Positions 7,308 through 16,630 of a stretch of 64,000 bases of DNA are shown here, one piece after another (position 1 is the stretch's first letter; each line of letters begins with the position of its first letter). The notes below the pieces were generated by a model. That model had not been told where the DNA came from. It saw only the letters and a program-made list of their open reading frames with translations, and did no database searches. Location of the stretch: the NCBI RefSeq assembly GCF_030373545.1, contig NZ_JAUDCO010000004.1, positions 207,789 to 271,788 on the forward strand. The letters are read 5' to 3'. This DNA is from Collinsella tanakaei. Lineage in GTDB: Bacteria; Actinomycetota; Coriobacteriia; Coriobacteriales; Coriobacteriaceae. A program made the translations under genes and the position numbers.

Positions 7308-9035
7308 ATGAACGAGATCAAGTGCCCGAAGTGCGGTGCCGTCTTTACGGTCGATGAGAACAGCTATGCGGACATCGTGCGTCAGGTGCGCGACGAGCAG
7401 TTCACGCACGACCTCCATGAGCGCGAGGCGATCATGCATCGCGAGCACGAGCAGGCGCTCCAGCTGGAGCGCTCCGAGGCCGACAAGCGCATCCAGAGCA
7501 TCCAAGCCGAGCACGACGCGCAGGTTGCCGAGCTCAAAGCGACCGCTGCCGGCCAGCTCGCCGATAGCCTGTCCGAACGGGACGCGAGGATCGCCGAGCT
7601 GACCGCCAAACTCGCCTCGGCGGAGCAGGAGCGCGCCCTTGCGAGTGACAAGGCGGCGGCGGAGGCGCGCGAGCAGGCGGGCAAGACGTCGGCCGAGCTC
7701 CAGCGCACGATCGACCAGCTCCAGGCGCAGCTCAAGCAGCAGCAGGACGCATCGGCCTTGGAGCAGGCGAGCGCGCGTCAGGAACTCGAGCGCGACATTG
7801 CCGCGCGCGACGCCCAGATCGCCGAGCTGAACGCGAAGCTGGCCGCCGCCGCCGATGCGCAGAGCATGGCGGTGCAGCAGGCCGGCTCGCAGGCGCGCGA
7901 GGAGGCACGGGCGGCGGAGGATGCCGCGCGCGAGGAGTACCAGCGCTGCCTGTCCGACCGCGACGCCCAGATCGCCGAACTCAAGCAGCGGCTCGCCGCC
8001 GGTTCCGCCGAGCGTGAGCTTGCGGTAACGCAGGCGGTTGCCGCGTCGGAGCGCGAGCGCGATGAAGCACGCGCCGAGCTCGCCCGCGAGTTGGCGGTGC
8101 GCGACGCCGAAAAGCAGCAGATGGAGACGGCGCATAGCCTTGAGCTCGCCCAGGTTCGCAAGAACACCGAGGAGCTGCTGCGCTACAAGGACGACGAGAT
8201 CGAGCGCCTGAAGGACATGAAGGTCCGTCTGTCCACCAAGATGGTGGGAGAGTCGCTCGAGCAGCACTGCGAGACCGAGTTCAACCGCCTGCGCATGACG
8301 GCGTTTCCCCACGCCTACTTTGAGAAGGACAACGATGCCTCCGAGGGCACCAAAGGCGACTTCATCTTCCGTGAGGCCGACAAGGACGGCAACGAGATTA
8401 TCTCGATCATGTTCGAGATGAAAAACGAGAACGATGCCACGGCGACCAAGCACAAAAACGAGGACTTCTTCAAGAAGCTCGATGCGGACCGCACCAAGAA
8501 GGGCTGCGAGTACGCGATCCTCGTGAGCCTGCTCGAGCCCGAAAGCGAGCTGTACAACGCGGGCATCGTCGACGTGGGCTACCGCTATCCCAAGATGTAC
8601 GTGATCCGTCCCCAGTTCTTCATCCCCATCATCACGCTGCTGCGCAACGCCGCCCTGAACTCGCTGAAGTACAAGCAGGAGCTCGCTATCGTGCGCCAGC
8701 AGAACATCGATGTGACGAAGTTCGAGGAGAAGCTCGGCAAGTTCCAAGACGGGTTCTCCAAGAACTTCGAGCTGGCGAGCCGCAAGTTCCAGACCGCGAT
8801 CGACGAGATCGACACCACCATCAAGCACCTGCAGAAGGTGAAGGACAACCTGATCTCGTCCGAGAACAACCTGCGTCTGGCCAACGACAAGGCCCAAGGA
8901 CTCACGATTCGCAAGCTCACGTGGGGCAACCCCACGATGAAGGCGAAGTTCGACGAGGCGCGCGGCGAGGCGGACGCAACCGATGCGGATGTCGAAGATG
9001 TCGCTGGGGCCGAGGTGAACGGTACGGACGAATAG
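7308..9035 (+). CDS. DUF2130 coiled-coil protein with PD-(D/E)xK-like core
   Basis: A 575-residue protein. Residues 1-15 hold a zinc-knuckle half, CPKCG. Residues ~25-310 are a long coiled coil rich in Ala, Glu, Gln and Arg with recurring [12 protein letters not shown] repeats. The C-terminal ~270 residues are the DUF2130 domain, including GTKGDFIF (~350) and FEMKNEN (~369); the D...ExK spacing resembles a PD-(D/E)xK nuclease. The function of DUF2130 is not established. The gene ends one base before the converging glycosidase gene. The start at 7308 is preceded by GAGGAGTG. Confidence 0.85.
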   Translation: MNEIKCPKCGAVFTVDENSYADIVRQVRDEQFTHDLHEREAIMHREHEQALQLERSEADKRIQSIQAEHDAQVAELKATAAGQLADSLSERDARIAELTAKLASAEQERALASDKAAAEAREQAGKTSAELQRTIDQLQAQLKQQQDASALEQASARQELERDIAARDAQIAELNAKLAAAADAQSMAVQQAGSQAREEARAAEDAAREEYQRCLSDRDAQIAELKQRLAAGSAERELAVTQAVAASERERDEARAELARELAVRDAEKQQMETAHSLELAQVRKNTEELLRYKDDEIERLKDMKVRLSTKMVGESLEQHCETEFNRLRMTAFPHAYFEKDNDASEGTKGDFIFREADKDGNEIISIMFEMKNENDATATKHKNEDFFKKLDADRTKKGCEYAILVSLLEPESELYNAGIVDVGYRYPKMYVIRPQFFIPIITLLRNAALNSLKYKQELAIVRQQNIDVTKFEEKLGKFQDGFSKNFELASRKFQTAIDEIDTTIKHLQKVKDNLISSENNLRLANDKAQGLTIRKLTWGNPTMKAKFDEARGEADATDADVEDVAGAEVNGTDE

Positions 9036-9036
9036 G

Positions 9037-10968
9037 CTAGTCGAGGAGCTTGTTGACGCGCCGATCGTAGGTGAGGATGCCGTTGAGCTCGCCCTCCACG
9101 TCTGAGAGCTGTGTGTATACGTAGCCGGCAAGGCCACGAGGTACGAGCGCCTCGGCTTGCGCGAGCGTCCGTCGCACCGCCTCGCGCCACGCGTCGAGGG
9201 CCGCAAAGTTGCCGTAGCCGTAACTGGTCGCCGTGGCAGCGTGTCCTTCGATGCGCTGCGTCCAGCCGCCGAACTCCGATATCACGAACGCTCGACAGCC
9301 ATGGGCGGCGGCGTAACCCTGAAGCGCACGACGGTCTTGGGCGACGGTAAGCGGGCGGAAGTAGTTGTGGTGCGAAAGGTAGTCCCCGCAATGCTGGTCA
9401 TACCAGCCGCTTACGGCATCGATAGGGCGTGTCGGATCGAGCCGATGAACCTGCTCGGCGGCCTTGTCTGCATCGAACTGACCCCAGCCTTCGTTGAAGA
9501 GCACCCAGGTGACGATGGACGGATGACCGGCGAGCAGCTTGACCATATCAGTGCAGGTCTCGCTCCATTCGGTGCGATATGCCTCGTCATCTGCGGCAAG
9601 CGCGCGACGGTGTTTGGGCGTGTCGTCACGGAAGGCGCCCCATGACGCGGAGAACAGCGTGGGCTTGCGGCTTGAATACCATGGGCTATAGGTCTTTCCG
9701 CCTGACACCGCATCTTGCCATACGAACATGCCTATACGGTCGCAATGGTAGTACCAGCGCGCCGCCTCGACCTTGATGTGCTTGCGAAGCATATTGAAGC
9801 CGGCATCTTTGAGCTGCTGGATGTCGTGGACAAGAGCCTCGTCGGACGGGGCGGTCATGAGGCCGTCGGGCCAGTAACCCTGGTCGAGCACCCCTTTGAT
9901 GAACAGGGGCTCACCGTTGAGGAAAAAGCGGGAGACGCCTTCACGGTCGCGCCGCACCTCGACAGAGCGAAAGCCGCAGTAGCTGCGTGCGATATCCACG
10001 GGGGTTTCACTCGCCTGCGGGATGAGCGTTGCCTGGATACCGTACAGATACGGGTCGTCGGGGCTCCAAAGGTGCGGGTGCTCCACAAGGATGCACCCGC
10101 GCGCCCTCCATGCGCTGTGTGCTTGGGCCGCGCGCTCGAACGCAAGGGCGCCACGGGCGACCTCGGCGCCCGTGTGGTCGCTCACGGATACGACGAGCTG
10201 TGAATCGTCACCCAGTTGCGCGTTCGGATCGCACGCGAAGGCGTCGACGCGCAACGTTCCATCCGCCGCGCCATTGAGCGTAAGCGACGTCAGGTATGCA
10301 TCGGGGACGATCTCATACCATACGCTTTGCCAGATTCCGCTTTGAGGCGTGTACCAGATGCCGCTCGCGTCGAGGCGCTGTTTGCCGCGCGGCTGCTTGC
10401 CGGCATCGCTGGGATCGTAGACGCAGAGCGCAAGCTCGATGTCGGTAGCGGTAAGAAACGGCGTGATGTCGAGGGAGAAGGGGAGATAGCCACCTTGGTG
10501 CGTCGTCGCGATCTGACCGTTTACAAACAGCGCGCAAACCCAATCGACCGCCCCAAAGTGCACGATGAGTCGTTCGCGCGAACCGAGCGCTGGCGTCTCG
10601 AAGCTGCGCCGGTACCAAAGCAGTTCGCATGGCGAAAGAACGCGGCCGACACCGGACAGGGGTGCTTCAGGGGAGAACGGCACCGTGATGGTGCTATCGA
10701 ATCCGTGCGGCATGCGAGCCGCGCGGACGGTCTCGATCGCTTCACGAGCGGTGAGGGCGCGTTCGGGTTTGGCGGAATCGAGTGCGACGAATGCGTATTC
10801 CCACGGCCCGTTGAGCGAGGCCCACCGGTCGCGCACGAGGGTGGGGCGGGGGTGTTCCGGTAGAGGGTGGGCGCGATCGAGCTGCTCGCCCCAGGGGGTG
10901 GGCAGCTCCGTCAGCTTGCCCGGCTTGGGCGCGACGGCGCTTTTGAGCACGCGGCATACATCGAGCAT
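9037..10968 (-). CDS. Glycoside hydrolase family 2 enzyme (beta-galactosidase/glucuronidase type)
   Basis: A 643-residue glycosidase without signal peptide, so probably cytoplasmic. The N-terminal sugar-binding domain includes WASLNGPWEYAF and LWYRRSFETP, followed by an immunoglobulin-like region and a TIM barrel. The acid/base is the Glu of LFNEGWG (~493), and the nucleophile is probably the Glu of ISEFGG (~563). LPFSLDITPFL and HNYFRP are further family blocks. The specific sugar cannot be told from sequence. ATG 10968 (MLDVCRV) follows AAGGGAAA and is preferred to 11019. It converges on the DUF2130 gene, and no transporter or regulator is next to it. Confidence 0.9.
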   Translation of the reverse strand: MLDVCRVLKSAVAPKPGKLTELPTPWGEQLDRAHPLPEHPRPTLVRDRWASLNGPWEYAFVALDSAKPERALTAREAIETVRAARMPHGFDSTITVPFSPEAPLSGVGRVLSPCELLWYRRSFETPALGSRERLIVHFGAVDWVCALFVNGQIATTHQGGYLPFSLDITPFLTATDIELALCVYDPSDAGKQPRGKQRLDASGIWYTPQSGIWQSVWYEIVPDAYLTSLTLNGAADGTLRVDAFACDPNAQLGDDSQLVVSVSDHTGAEVARGALAFERAAQAHSAWRARGCILVEHPHLWSPDDPYLYGIQATLIPQASETPVDIARSYCGFRSVEVRRDREGVSRFFLNGEPLFIKGVLDQGYWPDGLMTAPSDEALVHDIQQLKDAGFNMLRKHIKVEAARWYYHCDRIGMFVWQDAVSGGKTYSPWYSSRKPTLFSASWGAFRDDTPKHRRALAADDEAYRTEWSETCTDMVKLLAGHPSIVTWVLFNEGWGQFDADKAAEQVHRLDPTRPIDAVSGWYDQHCGDYLSHHNYFRPLTVAQDRRALQGYAAAHGCRAFVISEFGGWTQRIEGHAATATSYGYGNFAALDAWREAVRRTLAQAEALVPRGLAGYVYTQLSDVEGELNGILTYDRRVNKLLD

Positions 10969-11169
10969 GGGATTTCCCTTCGGTGGCGCAAGGCGTTCGG
11001 TGTGATCGCCTGCTGCCATGGTAGCAGCTCACGCGACGTCGCGCCCACCTGTGATATGCGCGTCTCCGCTGGCAGAAAGGACGGTGCGACTGCCGGATGC
11101 GGCAGCGATGCGAGCTCTCGTCTCGGATACAATGCGCGGTAACGATCATTTTCGGCAAAGGAGGAGCCC

Positions 11170-12153
11170 ATGGATCCCAACAAGCGTCCCGACGATATGG
11201 TGCGCATCACCACCCCCGATCTGGCTCGCGAGTTTATCGACCAGCAGGTGGCGGCGTGCCGCGAGCAGATCGGCGACAAGAACGTCCTGCTGGCGCTATC
11301 CGGCGGCGTTGACTCCTCCGTGGTCGCTGCCCTGCTCATCAAGGCGGTGGGCAAGCAGCTCATCTGCGTGCACGTGAACCACGGCCTCATGCGCAAGGGC
11401 GAGTCCGAGCAGGTCATCGACGTGTTCAAGAACCAGATGGATGCGAACCTCGTGTACGTGGACGCGACCGATCGCTTCCTCGACCTGCTTGCCGGCGTCG
11501 AGGAGCCCGAGAAGAAGCGCAAGATCATCGGCGCCGAGTTCATCCGTGTGTTCGAGGAGGAGGCCCGCAAGGTCGGCGACCAGGTGAGCTTCCTGGCGCA
11601 GGGCACCATCTATCCCGACATCCTCGAGTCCGACGGCGTGAAGGCCCACCACAACGTGGGCGGCCTGCCCGACGACCTGCAGTTCGAGCTCTGCGAGCCC
11701 GTGAAGCTGCTTTTCAAGGACGAGGTCCGCGTCGTCGGCCGCGAGCTGGGTCTGCCCGAGTCCATGGTCGAGCGCCAGCCGTTCCCCGGCCCCGGCCTGG
11801 GCGTGCGCTGCCTGGGCGCCATCACGCGCGACCGCCTGGCTGCCCTGCGCGAAGCCGACGCCATCCTGCGCGAGGAGTTTGCCGAGGCCGGCCTTGTCGG
11901 CAAGGTGTGGCAGTACTTCGTCGTGGTGCCCGACATGCGCGCCACCGGCGTGCGCGACGGCAAGCGCCTCTATGCGTGGCCGGCCATCATCCGCGCCGTC
12001 AACACCGTCGACGCCATGACCGCCACGGTGCCTGAGCTCGACTGGGCGCTGCTCAAGAAGATCACCGACCGCATCCTCGCCGAGGTCCCGGGCATCTGCC
12101 GCGTCGCCTACGATCTGACGCCGAAACCCTGCGGCACGATCGAATGGGAATAG
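11170..12153 (+). CDS. guaA: GMP synthase ATP-pyrophosphatase subunit (split form, no glutaminase domain)
   Basis: This enzyme adenylates XMP and aminates it to GMP. The 327-residue chain has the PP-loop [12 protein letters not shown], the lid region HHNVGGLP, and the C-terminal dimerisation domain ending KPCGTIEWE. The ~200-residue class I glutaminase domain that leads most bacterial GuaA proteins is absent; the protein begins directly with [11 protein letters not shown] before the PP-loop. This is the two-subunit layout best known in archaea, so a separate glutaminase subunit should be encoded elsewhere, or ammonia is used directly. ATG 11170 follows AAAGGAGGAG. A TACAAT -10 box lies at 11128-11133 and a terminator at 12191. 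Confidence 0.9.
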   Translation: MDPNKRPDDMVRITTPDLAREFIDQQVAACREQIGDKNVLLALSGGVDSSVVAALLIKAVGKQLICVHVNHGLMRKGESEQVIDVFKNQMDANLVYVDATDRFLDLLAGVEEPEKKRKIIGAEFIRVFEEEARKVGDQVSFLAQGTIYPDILESDGVKAHHNVGGLPDDLQFELCEPVKLLFKDEVRVVGRELGLPESMVERQPFPGPGLGVRCLGAITRDRLAALREADAILREEFAEAGLVGKVWQYFVVVPDMRATGVRDGKRLYAWPAIIRAVNTVDAMTATVPELDWALLKKITDRILAEVPGICRVAYDLTPKPCGTIEWE

Positions 12154-12190
12154 CTTTTCGCCTGATTTTCTCCAAGACTAGCGGTTTTGC

Positions 12191-12234
12191 GGCCCCGTTT
12201 TCGCCAAATGTGCGGAAACGGGGCCGTGGCTTTT
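12191..12234 (+). terminator. Terminator after guaA
   Basis: GGCCCCGTTTTCGC (12191-12204) pairs with GCGGAAACGGGGCC (12212-12225) across a 7-base loop, followed by GTGGCTTTT. Confidence 0.7.
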
Positions 12235-12297
12235 CCGAAATGGGATAGATTTCGGCCGGTCAGGAGCCGGTATTCTAAAAAGGACAAATTGGACTAA

Positions 12298-12327
12298 TTG
12301 ACACGAACATATGTTCTATATTATGAT
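12298..12327 (+). promoter_or_regulatory. Promoter with LexA-like SOS box in the spacer
   Basis: TTGACA (12298-12303) and TATGAT (12322-12327) are separated by 18 bases. The spacer holds CGAACATATGTTC, whose core GAACATATGTTC (12305-12316) is a perfect palindrome fitting the Gram-positive LexA pattern CGAAC-N4-GTTC. The next gene is the DUF1016 protein at 12528. The rest of 12328-12527 holds no recognisable gene, so the leader would be about 190 bases. Confidence 0.6.
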
Positions 12328-12527
12328 ATGCTTCTCCACAAGGTACGGGAACGACAAGAGCGGCACGGAGGCCCCCAATGGTGCGTGCTTGCGGGCGATC
12401 AGGGCTACACGGGTTGATTGCACTTGAAGTTCTCGGACGGTTGCGCGCCTCCGTTTTCCGGCACCCGCAAAGTCCGGAGCTCACATGCTAAACAGGCTTC
12501 TGCCGTGAGTGGGACGGAGGGTTCGGT

Positions 12528-13007
12528 ATGGTCAAGAATTCCATCAAGCGATATGACGAGAGCAGTGACGAGCGGGTTTACGTGTCTGTTCGCGAGACGC
12601 TGGAGTCTGCGCGCGGTAAGGTGGAGCGTTCCGTCAACAGCGTCATGGTCGAGGCATATTGGGAGATCGGGCGCCAGATTTCCGAGGCAACGGGAGAGCG
12701 TGCTGAGTATGGGAAGCACTTGGTGCAGTACCTCGCTGAGAGGTTGACGTCGGAGTACGGAAAGGGGTTTGACTACACCAACCTTACCAACATGAGAAAA
12801 TTCCACCAAGCTTTTCCGATTCTTGACGCGCTGCGTCAAGAATTGAGCTGGACGCATTATCGCAGGTTGATGCGTATTCCCAACCAGGAGCAGCGCGAGT
12901 TCTACATGAACGCTGCTGCTGACGAACACCGGACTTCTCGTCAGCTCGACCATCAAATCGCGACGTTCTACCGCGAGCGCCTGCTTTCCTCGCAGGGCGT
13001 CAAGTAA
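12528..13007 (+). CDS. DUF1016/YhcG N-terminal domain protein, nuclease domain missing
   Basis: A 159-residue protein matching only the N-terminal helical half of the YhcG/DUF1016 family: VNSVMVEAYWEIGRQI, GKHLVQYLAERL, GFDYTNLTNMRKFHQAFP and SWTHYRRLMRI. Full-length members are about 350 residues and continue into a PD-(D/E)xK nuclease domain after the point where this one stops (RERLLSSQGVK). The downstream 70 bp do not look like that domain in any frame. It may be a remnant or a stand-alone DNA-binding half. The start follows GGAGGG. An SOS-like promoter lies upstream, and base use is AT-richer than in flanking genes. Confidence 0.75.
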   Translation: MVKNSIKRYDESSDERVYVSVRETLESARGKVERSVNSVMVEAYWEIGRQISEATGERAEYGKHLVQYLAERLTSEYGKGFDYTNLTNMRKFHQAFPILDALRQELSWTHYRRLMRIPNQEQREFYMNAAADEHRTSRQLDHQIATFYRERLLSSQGVK

Positions 13008-13078
13008 CCTGCTTCCCGTGGCGCGACGTGTGTCTGGGGTAATATGGCTCCAGAAAATGAGCAGAGGAGTGTGTCATT

Positions 13079-14032
13079 ATGTCGAAGACGGGCACCACGT
13101 CTGGCCCGCGGAAGCCGTTGCTGTCGCTTGCCCCCATGGAGGGGCTGACCGGCCATACGTTCCGTCGAATCCATGCGGAGTGCTTCGGTGCGCTCGACCG
13201 CTACTACACGCCGTTTCTCACGCCGCCGCGCGTCGGCAGCTCGTTTGGCAAGCGCGACTGCGGAGAGGTCGATCCAGCCAACAACCAAGGCCTCCATGTC
13301 GTTCCACAGCTATTGACGAAGAATGCCGACGAGTTCGTGTGGTCATCCGAGCTTCTGGCGAAGATGGGCTACCGCGAGGTCAACCTGAACGTCGGGTGCC
13401 CCTCGGGCACGGTTGTCGGCAAGGGCAGGGGAGCGGGCTTCCTGCGCGATCTGGACGCTCTCGATACGTTTTTGAGCGAGGTGTGCAGCCGGTCGCCTCT
13501 TCCGGTGTCGGTCAAGACGCGAATCGGCGTCGCGAACGACGAGGAGTACGGAGCGATTCTCGATGTGTATTGCCGCCATCCGCTGGCGGAGCTCATCGTG
13601 CATCCGCGCGTCCGGAAGGACTTCTATCGGGGCAAGCCGCGCTGGGAGCCCTACGGCGAGACCCTGCGTCGCGCGCCGTTTCCCGTAGCGTACAACGGGG
13701 ATATCTTCACCTGCGGCGACAGGGACGCGCTGCTCGCGGCCTATCCGGAGACGCGCCACGTGATGCTGGGCCGTGGGCTTTTGTACAACCCGGCGCTGGC
13801 ACGCATGCTGAACGGCGGTCCGGCGCTCATGCTCGCCGAGCTCAAGCGGTTCCATGACAAGCTGTTCGATGCTTATGAGGCGCAGATGGGCGGGAATGCG
13901 GTCTTTCGCATGAAGGAGTGGTGGTCCTACGCTCAGCATGCGTTCGATGATCCCGTATCGGTTCACCGGGCTGTCAGAAAGGTTCGCACGGTCGCTGATT
14001 ACCAGGCTGCCGTGGCAAAGATCTTCGGGTAG
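13079..14032 (+). CDS. dus: tRNA-dihydrouridine synthase
   Basis: A 317-residue FMN enzyme that reduces uridines in the tRNA D-loop. The TIM-barrel signatures are present: LAPMEGLTGHTFRR at the N-terminus, LNVGCPSG with catalytic Cys at about 105, VGKGRGAGFLRD, VSVKTRIG, LIVHPRVRKDFY and YNGDIF. MLGRGLLYNP marks the FMN phosphate site. The C-terminal helical domain follows. Which D-loop position it modifies cannot be told. The ATG at 13079 is preceded by GAGGAGTG. A REP-like palindrome lies immediately downstream. Confidence 0.92.
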   Translation: MSKTGTTSGPRKPLLSLAPMEGLTGHTFRRIHAECFGALDRYYTPFLTPPRVGSSFGKRDCGEVDPANNQGLHVVPQLLTKNADEFVWSSELLAKMGYREVNLNVGCPSGTVVGKGRGAGFLRDLDALDTFLSEVCSRSPLPVSVKTRIGVANDEEYGAILDVYCRHPLAELIVHPRVRKDFYRGKPRWEPYGETLRRAPFPVAYNGDIFTCGDRDALLAAYPETRHVMLGRGLLYNPALARMLNGGPALMLAELKRFHDKLFDAYEAQMGGNAVFRMKEWWSYAQHAFDDPVSVHRAVRKVRTVADYQAAVAKIFG

Positions 14033-14034
14033 CC

Positions 14035-14077
14035 CGACAAGTTGGCGCCGGGTTCAATCTTGTCGCAATCTTGTCGC
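14035..14077. repeat. REP-like palindrome, copy 1
   Basis: CGACAAG (14035-14041), central TGGCGCCGGGTTCAA, then CTTGTCGC, followed by a second CTTGTCGC at 14070-14077. It is the most diverged member of the GACAAG...CTTGTC family in this window. Confidence 0.7.
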
Positions 14078-14413
14078 TACGCCATGCAGCGGCCGAGTTC
14101 GCGCGCGGACCTCGCTGACCTCGGAGATGACCCAGAAGGCGTGCGGATCCGCCGTGTTGATCATCTCGCGCATGGGCCACAGCTTGCGGCGCGGAATCAC
14201 GCACAGCACGGCCTTGCTGTCGGTGCGCGTATAGCCCTGCTCGATGGGGAGCATCGTGGCGCCAGCGTCCTGTTCGCCAAGAATCAGCTCGCGGATCCGC
14301 TCGTATTCGGGCGAGAAGATGAGCAGTTGGACCTGCGAGCGACCGATGACCATGACGCGGTTCATCACGATGGTCAGCAACGACAGCGCGAGGATGCCGA
14401 GCAGAATCTGCTC
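14054..14413 (-). pseudogene. C-terminal fragment of a YitT/DUF2179 membrane protein
   Basis: The ~120 residues from EQILLGILALSLLTIV to the TGA at 14054 match the end of YitT-family proteins: the last membrane helix, then the cytoplasmic DUF2179 domain with QVQLLIFSPEYERIRELI, GATMLPIEQGYTRTDSKAVLCVI and HAFWVISEVSEV. Family members are about 280 residues with five or six membrane helices before this region. None of that is found upstream; homology stops near 14413, and the tyrosine phosphatase promoter region on the other strand begins. It is a deletion remnant. The stop codon lies within REP copy 1. Confidence 0.75.
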
Positions 14414-14592
14414 GGAACTGGAAGAATGGTGAGCGGGGACGTCAATTCGCCGGCAGGGTGAGCGAGGCGAAGCGGCGGGCGAACGTGGGGCGCGGTAGAC
14501 GGGCACTGCGTGTGATGTTTTACCTGCGGCTGACAACAAGGCGTCTCGCCTCTGGTAAGGTTGGCGCAGCGGAAAGCGGAGGAGGAGATCAC

Positions 14593-15387
14593 GTGGCACT
14601 GGACGCAGCGCAGACGGCAGGGCATACCGACAACGGCATCATCGCGTTCGAGGGGCTTCCCAACACGCGCGACCTGGGCGGCATGCCCACCTCGGACGGC
14701 TGCCGCATCCGTCCGCGCCTGCTGCTTCGCTCCGGTCTGCTCGCGCGGGCGACCGACGGCGATCTTGCGCGCCTGCGCGATGAGTACGACCTGCGGCTCG
14801 ACATCGACCTGCGCACGAATGACGAGTGCGCCGAGCGCCCCGACCCCATCGATGCGTTTCCGGGTTTGCGCTTCGTCCATCTTCCGGTGTTCGAGGAGGC
14901 TGCCTCCGGCGTATCGCGCAGCCAGGCGGACATGGACCGCGTGCGCGCCCAGGTGGCGCGCGGCGCGGCCGAACCGTCCGAGCTGATGATCACCCTCTAT
15001 CCGCACATGCTGCTCGACGATTGCGGCATCGAGGCGTACACGGCGTTTTTCCGCGAGATTCTGGCGTGCACCGAAGGGGCGGCCCTGTGGCACTGCACCG
15101 CGGGCAAGGATCGCTGCGGCATGGCGAGCGTTTTCATCGAATGCGCCCTCGGGGTGCCTTGGGAGGTCATCGAGGCGGACTATATGGCGACGAATCGCTT
15201 CTACGGCATTGCCGTTGAGGACGGGATTCCCGCAGACCCCTTCGAGGGCGTGGACCGGCGCTATCTTGCAGCGGCGAAGGATGCTGTGGACCGGGAGTTC
15301 GGAGGAATGCTCGGCTACATCGAGCGGGCGCTCGGCGTCGATGCCGCCGCCCGTGCCGAACTTCGTGACCGCTACCTCGGCGAATAG
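14593..15387 (+). CDS. Tyrosine-protein phosphatase family protein
   Basis: A 264-residue cytosolic phosphatase of the bacterial dual-specificity/tyrosine group (PF13350 type). NTRDLGG near the N-terminus and the P-loop HCTAGKDRCG (~166) with nucleophile Cys and loop Arg are diagnostic. RLLLRSGLL and LDIDLRTNDE are conserved structural blocks. Known relatives act on phosphotyrosine or phosphoinositides; the substrate here is unknown. The GTG at 14593 lies seven bases after GGAGGAG and is preferred to the ATG at 14458, whose extension would overlap the converse YitT fragment and is not conserved-looking. Confidence 0.88.
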   Translation: MALDAAQTAGHTDNGIIAFEGLPNTRDLGGMPTSDGCRIRPRLLLRSGLLARATDGDLARLRDEYDLRLDIDLRTNDECAERPDPIDAFPGLRFVHLPVFEEAASGVSRSQADMDRVRAQVARGAAEPSELMITLYPHMLLDDCGIEAYTAFFREILACTEGAALWHCTAGKDRCGMASVFIECALGVPWEVIEADYMATNRFYGIAVEDGIPADPFEGVDRRYLAAAKDAVDREFGGMLGYIERALGVDAAARAELRDRYLGE

Positions 15388-15587
15388 CGCGAACACAAGC
15401 GTCAGACAAGGACGGGCCGCATAGGTTCGATCGCGCACGAGCCGGGTGTCGTGGCCCTCACTGAGCGCCAGGCTCCTCGCCGTCCGCTGACTCTGGAGTC
15501 CATGCGAACCGTTGGCTGAACCGCCCTGCGGGCGGGCCCTCCTATGGAACAATAGGGTTCGTTTTGTTTTGCCTACAAGGAGGATGC

Positions 15588-16454
15588 ATGCCCGCGCGGT
15601 TCCTGTCTGCCTTCATCTCGCTGTTGCTCGCTTTGGCGCTTTCTGCCTGCGGGCAGGCTGCTTCGCAATCCGGCTCGTATGTCGAGCTGTCCGACGAGCC
15701 GTCCGTCGAGCAGGCGTCATTTACCGAAGAGGAAATCGCGTACGCCGAGGACAACCTTGGGTACGAATCGTACAGCGACCTGGACGGCCTGGGCCGTTGC
15801 GGCGAGGCCGAGGCATGTCTGGGTCCTGAGACCATCCCCGATTACGGCGAGGAGCGCGAGAGCATCAGCGAGGTGCATCCGTCGGGCTGGCACTCCATCC
15901 GCTACGATTTCGTCGAGGGCGAGTCGCTCTACAACCGCAGCCATCTGATCGGCTGGGCGCTGTCGGCCGAAAACGCCAACGAGCGCAACCTGGTGACGGG
16001 CACGCGCTACATGAACGCCGACGTCATGCGCATCTATGAGGAAGAGGTCGCGGGCTACATCTACGACACTGACAACCACGTGCTCTACCGCTCGACGCCG
16101 GTGTTCGAGGGCGATGAGCTCGTGTGCCGCGGAGTTCAGGTCGAGGCCTATTCGCTTGAGGACGACGGCCGGGGCATCGATTATTCCGTGTGGTGCCCCA
16201 ACGTGCAGCCCGGTGTCGAGATCGACTACGCCACCGGCGACGCGCGCCTTGCCGACGAGGACGCCCAGGCTGCCGAGGATGCGGCATCGGGCGAAGTCGG
16301 GTCGTACATCCTGAACACCAACTCCCATAAGGTTCACGATCCCGCCTGTCCCGGTGCGGAGGATATCGCTCCGTCGAACCGCAAGGAGTTCACCGGCTCG
16401 CTCGACCAGGCCGAAGACGTGGGCTACGCTCCATGCGGCCAGTGCCTTGGCTGA
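15588..16454 (+). CDS. DNA/RNA non-specific endonuclease lipoprotein (EndA/NUC1 family)
   Basis: A 288-residue exported nuclease. The first 20 residues form a lipoprotein signal, ending in lipobox LSAC. The catalytic block YNRSHLIGWAL (~115-125) corresponds to DRGHLIGY in EndA; the general-base His is kept, while Asp and Gly are replaced by Asn and Ser. NLVTGTRYMN is the metal-binding Asn region, and NHVLYRSTPVF is the following strand. A small C-terminal segment with SYILNTNSHKVHDPAC and YAPCGQC looks like a helix-hairpin/metal-binding add-on seen in such nucleases. The enzyme probably degrades extracellular nucleic acid for nutrition. The ATG follows AAGGAGG. Confidence 0.88.
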   Translation: MPARFLSAFISLLLALALSACGQAASQSGSYVELSDEPSVEQASFTEEEIAYAEDNLGYESYSDLDGLGRCGEAEACLGPETIPDYGEERESISEVHPSGWHSIRYDFVEGESLYNRSHLIGWALSAENANERNLVTGTRYMNADVMRIYEEEVAGYIYDTDNHVLYRSTPVFEGDELVCRGVQVEAYSLEDDGRGIDYSVWCPNVQPGVEIDYATGDARLADEDAQAAEDAASGEVGSYILNTNSHKVHDPACPGAEDIAPSNRKEFTGSLDQAEDVGYAPCGQCLG

Positions 16455-16547
16455 TTGCCTTCGGATTTGAACCGTTGAGCCCGCGTCAGCGCCGCCGCTT
16501 TCGCGGCGTCGCCGTGACCCATTCGTGTTCATTCTCGCGGCACCTTG

Positions 16548-16553
16548 TATAAT
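16548..16553 (+). promoter_or_regulatory. Candidate -10 box for purF
   Basis: A perfect TATAAT sits about 80 bases upstream of purF. The matching -35 region is weak (around GTGTTC at 16525). Confidence 0.4.
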
Positions 16554-16630
16554 CTGCGATTTTGCCCGCGCGGGAAGGCTCGGCATTCTATACTATGCGA
16601 GTTCGCTAAAACCTATCAGGAGGGCATGGT

